The notes below the pieces were generated by a model, which was not told the origin of the DNA, made no database searches, and saw only the letters and a program-made list of their open reading frames with translations. Shown in pieces: positions 1 through 5,962 of a stretch of DNA of 6,435 nucleotides (the stretch's first letter is position 1; every line of letters starts with the position of its first letter). Source of the stretch: an uncultured Collinsella sp. (GTDB lineage Bacteria; Actinomycetota; Coriobacteriia; Coriobacteriales; Coriobacteriaceae); NCBI GenBank assembly GCA_958447915.1, contig CAUDCB010000115.1:1-6435 (forward strand), in the 5' to 3' direction. A program made the position numbers and the translations under genes.

Positions 1-1620
1 GGACATGACGGCACCGGCGATCTCCTCATGCGACAGGCCCCTATCGTCAACAATGCCGTCGATGATGCCGAGCGCCAGCAGATCGGGGGCCGTGAGCTTA
101 AGCGCCTCGGCGGCCTCATTCGCGCGCTCGGTATCCTTCCACAGGATCGACGCACAGGCCTCGGGGCTCACGACCGAATAGGCCGAGCTCGAGAGCATCA
201 GGATGCGGTCGGCCACGGACAGCGCCAGCGCGCCACCAGAGCCGCCCTCGCCTGTCACCACCGAGACAATCGGCGTCTTAAGGCCGATCATCTCCATGAG
301 ATTCTGGGCAATCGCCTCACCTTGGCCGCGCTCCTCGGCACCGATGCCGCAAAACGCGCCCGAAGTATCGACCAGGCACAGAACCGGTCGACCAAACTTT
401 TCGGCCTGGCGCATAAGGCGACGCGCTTTGCGGTAGCCCTCTGGATGCGCCATGCCAAAGTTGCGACGCATGCGCTCTTTGGTCGTGGTGCCGCGCTCGA
501 TGGCGATAACCGTCACAGGACGTCCGTCTTTCCAGCCAATGCCAGCCACCACAGCGGCGTCGTCGCCAAAGTAGCGGTCGCCGTGCAGCTCCACAAATCC
601 ATCCAGGCCCAGCAAGATCATCTCGCCTGCCGTGGCGCGATCTGCCGAGCGGGTCTGCTTGACAATCTCGAGCGCGGTTTTTGATGCGGCCGAGCGCTTG
701 AACAAGTGTCCCAGCTTTTTGCCGCGGCGACCCGTATGCACAATTTCGTGCGGAGCCCCCAGGCCGGGCGCGTGCCCTTCGTGCAGCGCCAGCAGCTCGC
801 CTACCGTGAGCGCAATCTCGCCACGCGGTACAACGGCATCGCAAAAGCCGTGCTCCAGCAAAAACTCGGAGCGCTGGAATCCCTTGGGCAGGCGCTTGTG
901 CATGTTCTGCTCGATCACGCGCGGGCCGGCAAATGCCGTCAGGGCATCGGGCTCGGCCAGGATAATGTCGCCCTCCATGGCAAAGCTCGCGGTTACGCCT
1001 CCGGTCGTGGGGTCGGTGAGCACCGTGATATACAGGCCGCCCACCTCGCTGTGGCGCCTAACTGCCGCAGAAATCTTGGCCATCTGCATAAGCGATGTCA
1101 CGCCCTCTTGCATGCGCGCACCGCCCGAAACGGTAAAGCCGACAACTGGCAATCCCAGCTCGGTCGCTCGCTCAAATGTGCGACAGATCTTCTCGCCCAC
1201 CACAGAACCCATCGAGCCCATCATAAAGTTGGCGTCCATAAAGAAGAGAGCTGTATCGCAACCGCAGATTTTGCCCCTGCCGCACACAACGGCATCGCGC
1301 TCGCCCGAACGCTCGACCGCGCCCTTGAGCTTGTCGGCATAACCGGGAAACGAGAGGAAGTCCTCCGACGCCAGATTGGCATCCCATTCCTCAAACGTGC
1401 CCTCGTCGACCGTCATGCGCATGCGCGCGCGACCGCTCACGCGAAAGTGTTTGCCGCAACGGGGGCAGACCTCGAGGTTGTCGTGCAGGCGTGCCTCATC
1501 GATCACACGGCGGCACTCCGGGCACTTGATAAACACGTGGCGCGCGGGAAACTCGGCGCACGACTCGGTTATCGGCCCCTCGAGGACGTTGACCGCCTTC
1601 GCTTTTCTATTCATCAGCAT
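1..1620 (-). CDS. accDA: Fused acetyl-CoA carboxylase carboxyltransferase, beta-alpha (AccD-AccA), 3' end outside window
   Basis: One frame of 540 codons runs from 1620 to base 1 without a stop and matches both carboxyltransferase subunits, which are separate proteins in E. coli. The complex transfers CO2 from carboxybiotin on AccB to acetyl-CoA, making malonyl-CoA in the cytosol. Residues 1-280 are AccD: a zinc ribbon (C33, C36, C52, C55, spacing CX2C-X15-CX2C as in AccD), then GGARMQEG (166-173), TDPTTGGVTASFAM (202-215) and PKGFQRSEFLLEHG (245-258). Residues about 282-314 are a basic/Gly linker. AccA follows, with FVELHGDRYFGDD (342-354), GAFCGIGAEERGQ (421-433) and GEGGSGGALAL (457-467). 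The roughly 50-60 residues that normally begin AccA are absent. I chose ATG 1620 because GGGG at 1628-1631 lies 7 nt upstream; ATG 1614 is the alternative. Both overlap the end of accC, suggesting coupled translation. The function is firm and the exact start is not. Confidence 0.95.
   Translation of the reverse strand, partial: MLMNRKAKAVNVLEGPITESCAEFPARHVFIKCPECRRVIDEARLHDNLEVCPRCGKHFRVSGRARMRMTVDEGTFEEWDANLASEDFLSFPGYADKLKGAVERSGERDAVVCGRGKICGCDTALFFMDANFMMGSMGSVVGEKICRTFERATELGLPVVGFTVSGGARMQEGVTSLMQMAKISAAVRRHSEVGGLYITVLTDPTTGGVTASFAMEGDIILAEPDALTAFAGPRVIEQNMHKRLPKGFQRSEFLLEHGFCDAVVPRGEIALTVGELLALHEGHAPGLGAPHEIVHTGRRGKKLGHLFKRSAASKTALEIVKQTRSADRATAGEMILLGLDGFVELHGDRYFGDDAAVVAGIGWKDGRPVTVIAIERGTTTKERMRRNFGMAHPEGYRKARRLMRQAEKFGRPVLCLVDTSGAFCGIGAEERGQGEAIAQNLMEMIGLKTPIVSVVTGEGGSGGALALSVADRILMLSSSAYSVVSPEACASILWKDTERANEAAEALKLTAPDLLALGIIDGIVDDRGLSHEEIAGAVMS
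679..777 (-). other. AccD-AccA junction (interdomain linker)
   Basis: This segment encodes residues about 282-314 of the fused carboxyltransferase. AccD homology fades after the LTVGELLALH stretch, and AccA homology resumes at KTALEIVKQTRSADR, which corresponds to the WQIAQLARHPQRP region of E. coli AccA. The linker is rich in Gly, His, Arg and Lys. No ATG with a Shine-Dalgarno sequence lies here and there is no stop, so a separately translated AccA is unlikely. Boundaries are judged by eye from remembered family sequences and may be off by 5-10 residues. Confidence 0.75.
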
Positions 1621-2950
1621 AGAGATGCCCCATCAGATCGGTGTGATACATGCCCGACAAGAACTCGTCGTTTGCCAGCACGTCGAGCTGAAGCTCGCTG
1701 TTTTCGCTCACGCCCTCAATCACGAGCTCGCCCAGGGCCGAACGCATCTTGCGAATGGCGCCGTCACGCGTGGGCGCACACACGATGAGCTTGCCAAGCA
1801 TGGAGTCGTAGTACGGCGGAACGTTCGCACCGGTAAACATGGCGGAATCCCAGCGCACGCGCGGACCACCCGGCACACGCAACGCGGTGACCGTTCCGCA
1901 TGACGGCAGAAAGTCCGGCGTTTCGGCATTGATGCGGCACTCCATGGCGTGGTTGCGGACCGGCATGTCCTCCTGCTCAAAGGGCAGAGGCTGGCCGGCT
2001 GCCACACGCAGCTGCCACTTGACCAAGTCTGTATCGGTCACAAACTCCGTAACCGGGTGCTCCACCTGCAAGCGCGTGTTCATTTCCATAAAGTAGAAAT
2101 TGCCGTCGTCCGAGTACAAAAACTCGATGGTACCCGCTCCCTCGTAGCCGACGGCACGAGCCAAGTCACGCGCTGCCTTGTGCATGCGAGCACGAATGTC
2201 GTCGTGTTCGTCGAGGCACGGCGCAGGGCTCTCCTCGATCAGCTTTTGGTTGCGACGCTGTACCGAGCACTCGCGCTCGCCGAGCGAAAACACATGGCCC
2301 TGCTTATCGGCCATAATCTGCACCTCAACGTGGTGCGCCGGCGCGACGAACTTCTCCATGTAGCACTCGCCGTCGCCAAAGACGGCCTCGCCCTCGGCAC
2401 GCGCCTCGATGAACGCCTTTGCCGCATCTTCCACGCGCTCGACCTTGCGAATACCGCGGCCGCCACCGCCTGCACGCGCCTTGATGAGCACGGGGCAGCC
2501 GATGCGCTCGGCCTCGGCCGTCGCCTCCTCGGGGCTTTTGAGCAAATCGCAGCCCGGAACGATGGGCACGCCTGCCGCGGCAGCCGTTCGGCGTGCGGCG
2601 TCCTTGTCGCCCATGCTGTCGATCACCTCGGCCGAAGGACCGACAAACGTCAGGCCATACTTGTCGCAGTCGCGCACGAAGCTCGCCTTCTCGGAGAAAA
2701 AGCCATAGCCGGGATGAATTGCCTTGGCGCCCGACTTTACGGCACAGGTGAGCACGGCATCGTCGTTGAGGTAGCTCTCGGCAAGACGCGGGCCGCCGAT
2801 GCAATACGCCTCGTCGGCAAGCTGCACGTGCAGCGCGTCCGCATCGGCCGTGGAATAAACGGCGACGGTCTTGATGCCCATATCGCGGCACGCGCGGATA
2901 ACACGGACCGCGACTTCGCCGCGGTTGGCGATGAGCACTTTGTCGAACAT
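1607..2950 (-). CDS. accC: Biotin carboxylase subunit of acetyl-CoA carboxylase
   Basis: This 447-residue protein is close to the 449 of E. coli AccC. It uses ATP and bicarbonate to carboxylate the biotin on AccB, the first half-reaction of malonyl-CoA synthesis. The N-terminal domain opens with FDKVLIANRGEVAVRV and contains IHPGYGFFSE (78-87). The ATP-grasp domain has K116, K157 with the glycine-rich loop AGGGGRGI (160-167), and the metal/substrate residues E276, E289, N291, R293 and E297 in FMEMNTRLQVEHP. R339 in AMECRINAE closes the site. The frame stays open upstream of ATG 2950, but that extension overlaps fabZ and has no homology. ATG 2950 is fixed by the AAGGA motif and by the family N-terminus. 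The gene lies 10 bp after fabZ, and its TAG stop falls inside the start of accDA. The C-terminal part (EGVSENSELQLDVL) differs modestly from the usual form. Confidence 0.98.
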   Translation of the reverse strand: MFDKVLIANRGEVAVRVIRACRDMGIKTVAVYSTADADALHVQLADEAYCIGGPRLAESYLNDDAVLTCAVKSGAKAIHPGYGFFSEKASFVRDCDKYGLTFVGPSAEVIDSMGDKDAARRTAAAAGVPIVPGCDLLKSPEEATAEAERIGCPVLIKARAGGGGRGIRKVERVEDAAKAFIEARAEGEAVFGDGECYMEKFVAPAHHVEVQIMADKQGHVFSLGERECSVQRRNQKLIEESPAPCLDEHDDIRARMHKAARDLARAVGYEGAGTIEFLYSDDGNFYFMEMNTRLQVEHPVTEFVTDTDLVKWQLRVAAGQPLPFEQEDMPVRNHAMECRINAETPDFLPSCGTVTALRVPGGPRVRWDSAMFTGANVPPYYDSMLGKLIVCAPTRDGAIRKMRSALGELVIEGVSENSELQLDVLANDEFLSGMYHTDLMGHLYADE

Positions 2951-2954
2951 GAAG

Positions 2955-2962
2955 CCTTCCTT
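2955..2962 (-). promoter_or_regulatory. accC ribosome binding site overlapping fabZ stop
   Basis: On the minus strand the sequence is TAAGGAAGGCTTC followed by the accC ATG. The AAGGA core (2958-2962) is 7 nt from the start and shares its two A residues with the fabZ TAA stop. A ribosome ending fabZ therefore sits on the accC initiation site. This decides the accC start against the longer open frame upstream. Confidence 0.8.
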
Positions 2963-3383
2963 AACTTTCGTGCATGAGTGCAAAAGACATATCGGCGCGG
3001 CAGCAAACCTCACCGTTGACGCTCGCAGTACCCGTCGCAAAGCGGAACGGCCCGCGCGCACGCGTGATGGAGCACACCAGATCCACCGTGTCGCCCGGGC
3101 GCACCGGACGCTTAAAGCGCACCTTGTCCAGACTCGTGTAGAACGGCGTCGCGCCGCGCGCCTCCTCATCGCCCATCAGCAGCACGCAGCAGTTCTGGGC
3201 GAGCATCTCGCACTGGATCACGCCGGGGACGACCGGGTTTCCCGGAAAATGCCCCTGCAAAAAGTACTCGTCGCCCGTAATCGTGATCTTGCCGTGGGCC
3301 TCGTCGCCCACTAGCTCGGCTTCGTCGAGCAAAAGCATCGGCTCACGATGCGGCAACAGCTTCTTGAGCTCTTCTTTGTTCAT
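2961..3383 (-). CDS. fabZ: 3-hydroxyacyl-ACP dehydratase FabZ
   Basis: This 140-residue single hot-dog-fold protein removes water from (3R)-hydroxyacyl-ACP to give trans-2-enoyl-ACP in the elongation cycle. It shows LLPHREPMLLLD (9-20), then GHFPGNPVVPGVIQCEMLAQ (44-63), which holds the catalytic His45 and Glu59, and RFKRPVRPGD further on. This is the FabZ pattern. No second FabA-type isomerase is present. I chose ATG 3383 because AGGTGAT, a long match to the 16S anti-Shine-Dalgarno, lies just upstream. A GTG at 3392, directly after the accB stop, would add three residues (MIS) and cannot be excluded. The gene sits between accB and accC, an interleaving known from Firmicutes fab operons that links the carboxylase to the elongation enzymes. 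Confidence 0.97.
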   Translation of the reverse strand: MNKEELKKLLPHREPMLLLDEAELVGDEAHGKITITGDEYFLQGHFPGNPVVPGVIQCEMLAQNCCVLLMGDEEARGATPFYTSLDKVRFKRPVRPGDTVDLVCSITRARGPFRFATGTASVNGEVCCRADMSFALMHES

Positions 3384-3387
3384 GGAT

Positions 3388-3394
3388 ATCACCT
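3388..3394 (-). promoter_or_regulatory. fabZ ribosome binding site overlapping accB stop
   Basis: The minus-strand sequence GGATAGGTGATATCC precedes the fabZ ATG. AGGTGAT is a seven-base match to the consensus AGGAGGTGATCC, and its AG comes from the accB TAG stop. It favours ATG 3383 over GTG 3392 and implies coupling of accB termination to fabZ initiation. Confidence 0.75.
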
Positions 3395-3866
3395 ATCCGA
3401 TCCTCATGAGGCAGCTGCCAAACTCCACGAGGTCGCCGTCGGCCACGCAAATCTCGAGCACCTCGCCATCTGCCTCGGCCGTCACCTCGTTGAGAACCTT
3501 CATGGCCTCGATGATGCAGAGGGTCTCGCCGGCCTTGACCTTGGAGCCCACGTGCACAAACGGCTCGTCGCCCGGCGCCGGGGCAGCAGAGAAAACGCCG
3601 ACCATGGGAGCGGTCACCTCGGTGCCCTTGGGCTCCGGTGCGGCGGCAGGCGCCTGCGCGGCGGGCTCCGGTGCGGCAGGCGCGACTGTGGGAGCTGCAA
3701 CTTGAGCGGCCATGGCGCTCGGCATGGGCATGGGCACGGCAACCGGCTGCGCGGCGCTCGCGCGCTCGAGCTCGACCGCGGTGCCATCGGGCTCCTCAAC
3801 ACGTACGCGCGTGAGGCCGCGGTCCTCCATAACATCGGCTATCTCGGCAAGTCTTTTGGAATCCAT
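3393..3866 (-). CDS. accB: Biotin carboxyl carrier protein of acetyl-CoA carboxylase
   Basis: This 157-residue protein (E. coli: 156) carries the biotin that shuttles CO2 between AccC and the carboxyltransferase. Residues 1-35 form the N-terminal region (RLAEIADVMEDRGLTRVRVEE). Residues about 36-80 are a flexible Ala/Pro-rich linker with Met-Pro alternation and a duplicated PAAPEP unit. Residues 81-157 are the biotinyl domain, including the thumb-like SAAPAPGDEPF (93-103) characteristic of bacterial BCCP. The biotin acceptor is K123 in EAMKV. Val follows the Lys where Met or Leu is more usual. ATG 3866 is preceded by GAGGAG, 7 nt upstream and inside the last codons of fabF. The TAG stop touches the fabZ initiation region. 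A biotin ligase is needed for activity but is not in this window. Confidence 0.98.
   Translation of the reverse strand: MDSKRLAEIADVMEDRGLTRVRVEEPDGTAVELERASAAQPVAVPMPMPSAMAAQVAAPTVAPAAPEPAAQAPAAAPEPKGTEVTAPMVGVFSAAPAPGDEPFVHVGSKVKAGETLCIIEAMKVLNEVTAEADGEVLEICVADGDLVEFGSCLMRIG
3630..3683 (-). repeat. Imperfect direct repeat in the AccB linker
   Basis: The plus-strand 14-mer GGGCTCCGGTGCGG occurs at 3630-3643 and again at 3663-3676, 33 bp (11 codons) apart. With one 3-bp difference, the match continues into CAGGCGC. The copies encode PAAPEP (residues 63-68) and PAAAPEP (73-79) of AccB. The in-frame period and codon-sized indel point to slippage or duplication in a length-tolerant linker. Confidence 0.75.
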
Positions 3867-3869
3867 GCT

Positions 3870-5117
3870 CTAGCTCCTCGTATATCTACGCAGCGCGATG
3901 GCGGCGTTGTGCCCGCCAAAGCCCAGGTTTGTCGAAAGCGCCCAGGTAAGGTCGGCGCGAACCGCGCGATTGGGCGTGTAGTCAAGATCGCAGGCGGGAT
4001 CGGGCGTGTGGTAGTTAATGGTCGGCGGCACCACGCCCTGCTCGAGCGCCATGGCGCAGGCCATGACCTCGATGGCACCCGTGGCACCGATCATGTGGCC
4101 GGTCATCGACTTAGTCGACGAGACGTGCGCGGCGCGTGCCGCGTCCTCGCCGAGCGCACGCTTTATTCCCGCCGTCTCGGACGAATCGTTGAGTTTAGTC
4201 GAGGTGCCGTGAGCGTTGATGTAGAGGCCCTCGGAAGGCTTAACGTCGCCCTCGGCCACCGCCAGCGATATCGCACGGGCAATGCCGGCAGCCTCGGGAT
4301 CGGGGCTCGTGATGTGATAGGCATCATCGGTGTTGCCGTAGCCCACGACCTCGGCATAAATGTGCACACCGCGCGCCTGCGCATGTTCCATGCTCTCGAG
4401 CACGAGCACGCAGGCGCCCTCGCCCATCACAAAGCCGTCGCGATTCGCATCGAACGGACGACAAGCCGTCGCAGGATCGGGATTGGTAGTGAGTGCACGG
4501 CAGGACGTAAAGCCCGCAACGGCATCGGGGATGATGGCCGCCTCGGCACCGCCGGCGAGAATCGCATCGGCATAGCCATGCTTGATGGCGCGGAACGCCT
4601 CGCCCACGGCATGAGCCGAGGTCGCGCACGCGGTCACCACGGGCAGGGTCGGGCCTTTTGCCTTGTGGCGGATCGCGATATTGCCCGAAGCCATATTGGG
4701 AATCATCATCGCAATCATGTAAGGCGATGCGCGGCGGGGCCCACGGTCGGCAATCGTATGGACGTTGTCGACAAGCGTCTGCATGCCGCCCACGCCTGAA
4801 CCCACGTAGACGCCCAGGCGCTCGCGATCGATGGCGCCTTCGACATCAAAGCCCGCATCGTGCATGGCCTCGTCCGACGCCGCCAGTGCAAACTGAACGC
4901 AGGGGTCTAAGTGCTTGGCATCGTGCTTGCCAAAGTAGTCGTTGCCGTCAAAGCCCTTGACCTCGGCCGCCACCTTGACGGCAAACGCATCCGTATCGAA
5001 GTGCGTAATCGGGCCGATGCCACAGGTCCCGACACACATGGCCGCCCAGGTGGCAAGCGCGGTGTTGCCAAGCGGCGACACGGCACCGATGCCGGTGATT
5101 GCAACTCTCTGTTCCAT
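3870..5117 (-). CDS. fabF: 3-oxoacyl-ACP synthase II (beta-ketoacyl-ACP synthase) FabF
   Basis: This 415-residue enzyme (E. coli: 413) carries out the decarboxylative condensation of malonyl-ACP with acyl-ACP. It opens with RVAITGIGAVSPLG. The nucleophile is C164 in TACATS. The malonyl-binding histidines are H303 (NAHGTSTKLND) and H341 (STKSMTGHMIGATG), with K336 next to the latter. F400 in NLGFGGHNA is the usual gatekeeper. The Cys-His-His triad marks an elongating KAS I/II enzyme rather than the Cys-His-Asn FabH. The frame is open back to a TTG at 5135, but GAGGAG at 5124-5129 lies inside that extension, 6 nt before ATG 5117. An adjacent ATG at 5120 would be only 3 nt away. I chose 5117, which gives the family-length N-terminus. 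The gene follows fabG by 39 bp and ends 3 bp before accB. Confidence 0.98.
   Translation of the reverse strand: MEQRVAITGIGAVSPLGNTALATWAAMCVGTCGIGPITHFDTDAFAVKVAAEVKGFDGNDYFGKHDAKHLDPCVQFALAASDEAMHDAGFDVEGAIDRERLGVYVGSGVGGMQTLVDNVHTIADRGPRRASPYMIAMMIPNMASGNIAIRHKAKGPTLPVVTACATSAHAVGEAFRAIKHGYADAILAGGAEAAIIPDAVAGFTSCRALTTNPDPATACRPFDANRDGFVMGEGACVLVLESMEHAQARGVHIYAEVVGYGNTDDAYHITSPDPEAAGIARAISLAVAEGDVKPSEGLYINAHGTSTKLNDSSETAGIKRALGEDAARAAHVSSTKSMTGHMIGATGAIEVMACAMALEQGVVPPTINYHTPDPACDLDYTPNRAVRADLTWALSTNLGFGGHNAAIALRRYTRS
3874..3879 (-). promoter_or_regulatory. accB ribosome binding site inside the end of fabF
   Basis: GAGGAG on the minus strand is read both as part of the last sense codons of fabF (ACG AGG AGC, then TAG) and as the Shine-Dalgarno of accB, 7 nt from its ATG. 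This places accB initiation directly under fabF termination. Confidence 0.75.
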
Positions 5118-5123
5118 CATGCT

Positions 5124-5129
5124 CTCCTC
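5124..5129 (-). promoter_or_regulatory. fabF ribosome binding site
   Basis: GAGGAG lies 6 nt upstream of ATG 5117 and 3 nt upstream of ATG 5120, and inside the open-frame extension to TTG 5135. It is the main reason for rejecting the TTG start. Confidence 0.75.
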
Positions 5130-5135
5130 ATTCAA

Positions 5136-5148
5136 GCCGTTCTTCGGC
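5136..5148 (-). other. Small inverted repeat in fabG-fabF gap
   Basis: The minus-strand sequence GCCGAAGAACGGC can form a 4-bp GC stem (5 bp counting a G-U pair) with a 5-nt loop, just upstream of the fabF ribosome binding site. It lacks a U-tract and is too short for a convincing terminator. At most it is a local mRNA structure or a processing point. Confidence 0.3.
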
Positions 5149-5156
5149 CCTGGTTT

Positions 5157-5930
5157 CTACATCGCCATTCCGCCGTCGACGCGCACGACCTCACCCGTAA
5201 TGTAGGCAGCCGCATCACTCGCCAAAAAGCGCACCACGCCGGCCACTTCCTCGGGGCGTGCCATGCGCTTAAGGGGAATCTGTTCCTCGGTTGCCGCACG
5301 CACCTTCTCCGAGAGCTTTGCCGTCATATCTGTCTCGACAAACCCGGGAGCGACCGCATTAACCCTCACGCCGCGGGGCGCAAGCTCGCGTGCCACCGCC
5401 TTGGTAAGCCCTATCACGCCCGCCTTGGAGGCAGCGTAGTTGGCTTGCCCGGCATTGCCCATTAGGCCCACGACCGAGCTCATGTTGATGACGCAACCGC
5501 CGCGCTGACGCATAAAGGTCTTGGTGAGCGCGCGCGTCGTGTTGAACGTGCCCTTGAGATTGACATCGAGCACGCGGTCGAAGGCATCGTCGCCCATACG
5601 CATGAGCAGGCCATCGCGGGTGATGCCGGCGTTGTTGACAAGCGCCCAAATGGAGCCAAAGTCGTTGAGGACCGTCTCCACGCACGCGTTGACGGCATCG
5701 GGCTCGGCCACGTCACATTGATATGCGCGCGCCGTGGCGCCAGCCGCCTCGCAGGCTTCGCACGTCTCACGCGCCGCATCGACGCTTCCGGCATAGATGA
5801 CGGCGATATCAAAGCCGTCCTCCGCCAGGCCCACGGCACAAGCGCGACCGATACCGCGCGAGGCGCCCGTGACCAGCGCCACGCGACGCGAGTCGATGCG
5901 CTCGAGCGCGCCGTTGTTCAAGTTGCCCAT
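5157..5930 (-). CDS. fabG: 3-oxoacyl-ACP reductase FabG
   Basis: This 257-residue short-chain dehydrogenase uses NADPH to reduce 3-oxoacyl-ACP to (3R)-hydroxyacyl-ACP. The Rossmann motif TGASRGIG is at 21-28, the CDV adenine-ring segment at 72-74 and NNAG at 99-102. The catalytic tetrad is N124, S152, Y165 and K169 (NYAASK). NAVAPGFVETDM follows, and the C-terminus VRVDGGMAM is typical of FabG. Its position between fabD and fabF separates it from the many other dehydrogenases of this fold. ATG 5930 has AAGGA 5 nt upstream. This start gives about 10 more residues (GNLNNGALERIDS) before the first beta strand than most FabG proteins have, and no internal ATG with a ribosome site offers a shorter one. 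Confidence 0.97.
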   Translation of the reverse strand: MGNLNNGALERIDSRRVALVTGASRGIGRACAVGLAEDGFDIAVIYAGSVDAARETCEACEAAGATARAYQCDVAEPDAVNACVETVLNDFGSIWALVNNAGITRDGLLMRMGDDAFDRVLDVNLKGTFNTTRALTKTFMRQRGGCVINMSSVVGLMGNAGQANYAASKAGVIGLTKAVARELAPRGVRVNAVAPGFVETDMTAKLSEKVRAATEEQIPLKRMARPEEVAGVVRFLASDAAAYITGEVVRVDGGMAM

Positions 5931-5935
5931 GTCAT

Positions 5936-5940
5936 TCCTT
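5936..5940 (-). promoter_or_regulatory. fabG ribosome binding site
   Basis: AAGGA on the minus strand lies 5 nt before ATG 5930 in the short gap after fabD. It supports the long N-terminus of FabG as the real start. Confidence 0.7.
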
Positions 5941-5949
5941 TCGGGTTAC

Positions 5950-5962
5950 AGCCCTATGGGCT
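5950..5962 (-). other. Small perfect hairpin spanning the fabD stop codon
   Basis: The minus-strand sequence AGCCC-ATA-GGGCT is a perfect 5-bp inverted repeat with a 3-nt loop. It begins within the TAG stop of fabD and ends about 10 nt before the fabG ribosome site. No U-run follows, so it does not look like an intrinsic terminator. Its role, if any, is unknown. Confidence 0.4.

Noticed and set aside
28..684. A 218-codon open frame on the plus strand opposite the AccA part of accDA
   Set aside because: The minus-strand frame shows continuous AccA homology. The plus-strand product is Arg/Ala/His-rich with no motif.
706..1788. A 360-codon open frame on the plus strand opposite accDA and accC
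   Set aside because: It has the same composition artefact, crosses the accDA/accC boundary and shows no family motif.
1949..2977. A 342-codon open frame on the plus strand opposite accC
   Set aside because: It is a complementary-strand shadow of the well-supported accC, with no ribosome site or homology recognised.
2951..3169. N-terminal extension of accC by 73 codons into fabZ
   Set aside because: The added residues are an out-of-frame reading of fabZ. The AAGGA site and the family N-terminus FDKVLIANRGE place the start at 2950.
3615..3740. Repeat array or mobile-element remnant in the low-complexity GC-rich stretch
   Set aside because: It lies in frame inside accB and encodes the Ala/Pro linker normal for biotin carboxyl carrier proteins. 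There are no spacers, inverted ends or transposase.
3348..4799. A 483-codon open frame on the plus strand opposite fabZ, accB and fabF
   Set aside because: The translation is rich in Arg, His, Gly and Ala with no recognisable motif. It covers three clearly identified minus-strand genes. Long antisense frames are expected where GC-rich codon bias suppresses stops on the opposite strand.
5118..5135. TTG 5135 or ATG 5120 as the start of fabF
   Set aside because: The GAGGAG site lies inside the TTG extension and is only 3 nt from ATG 5120. ATG 5117 has 6-nt spacing and gives the usual FabF N-terminus. ATG 5120 remains possible.
5136..5148. Intrinsic terminator between fabG and fabF
   Set aside because: The stem is only 4-5 bp with no U-tract, inside what appears to be a continuous operon.
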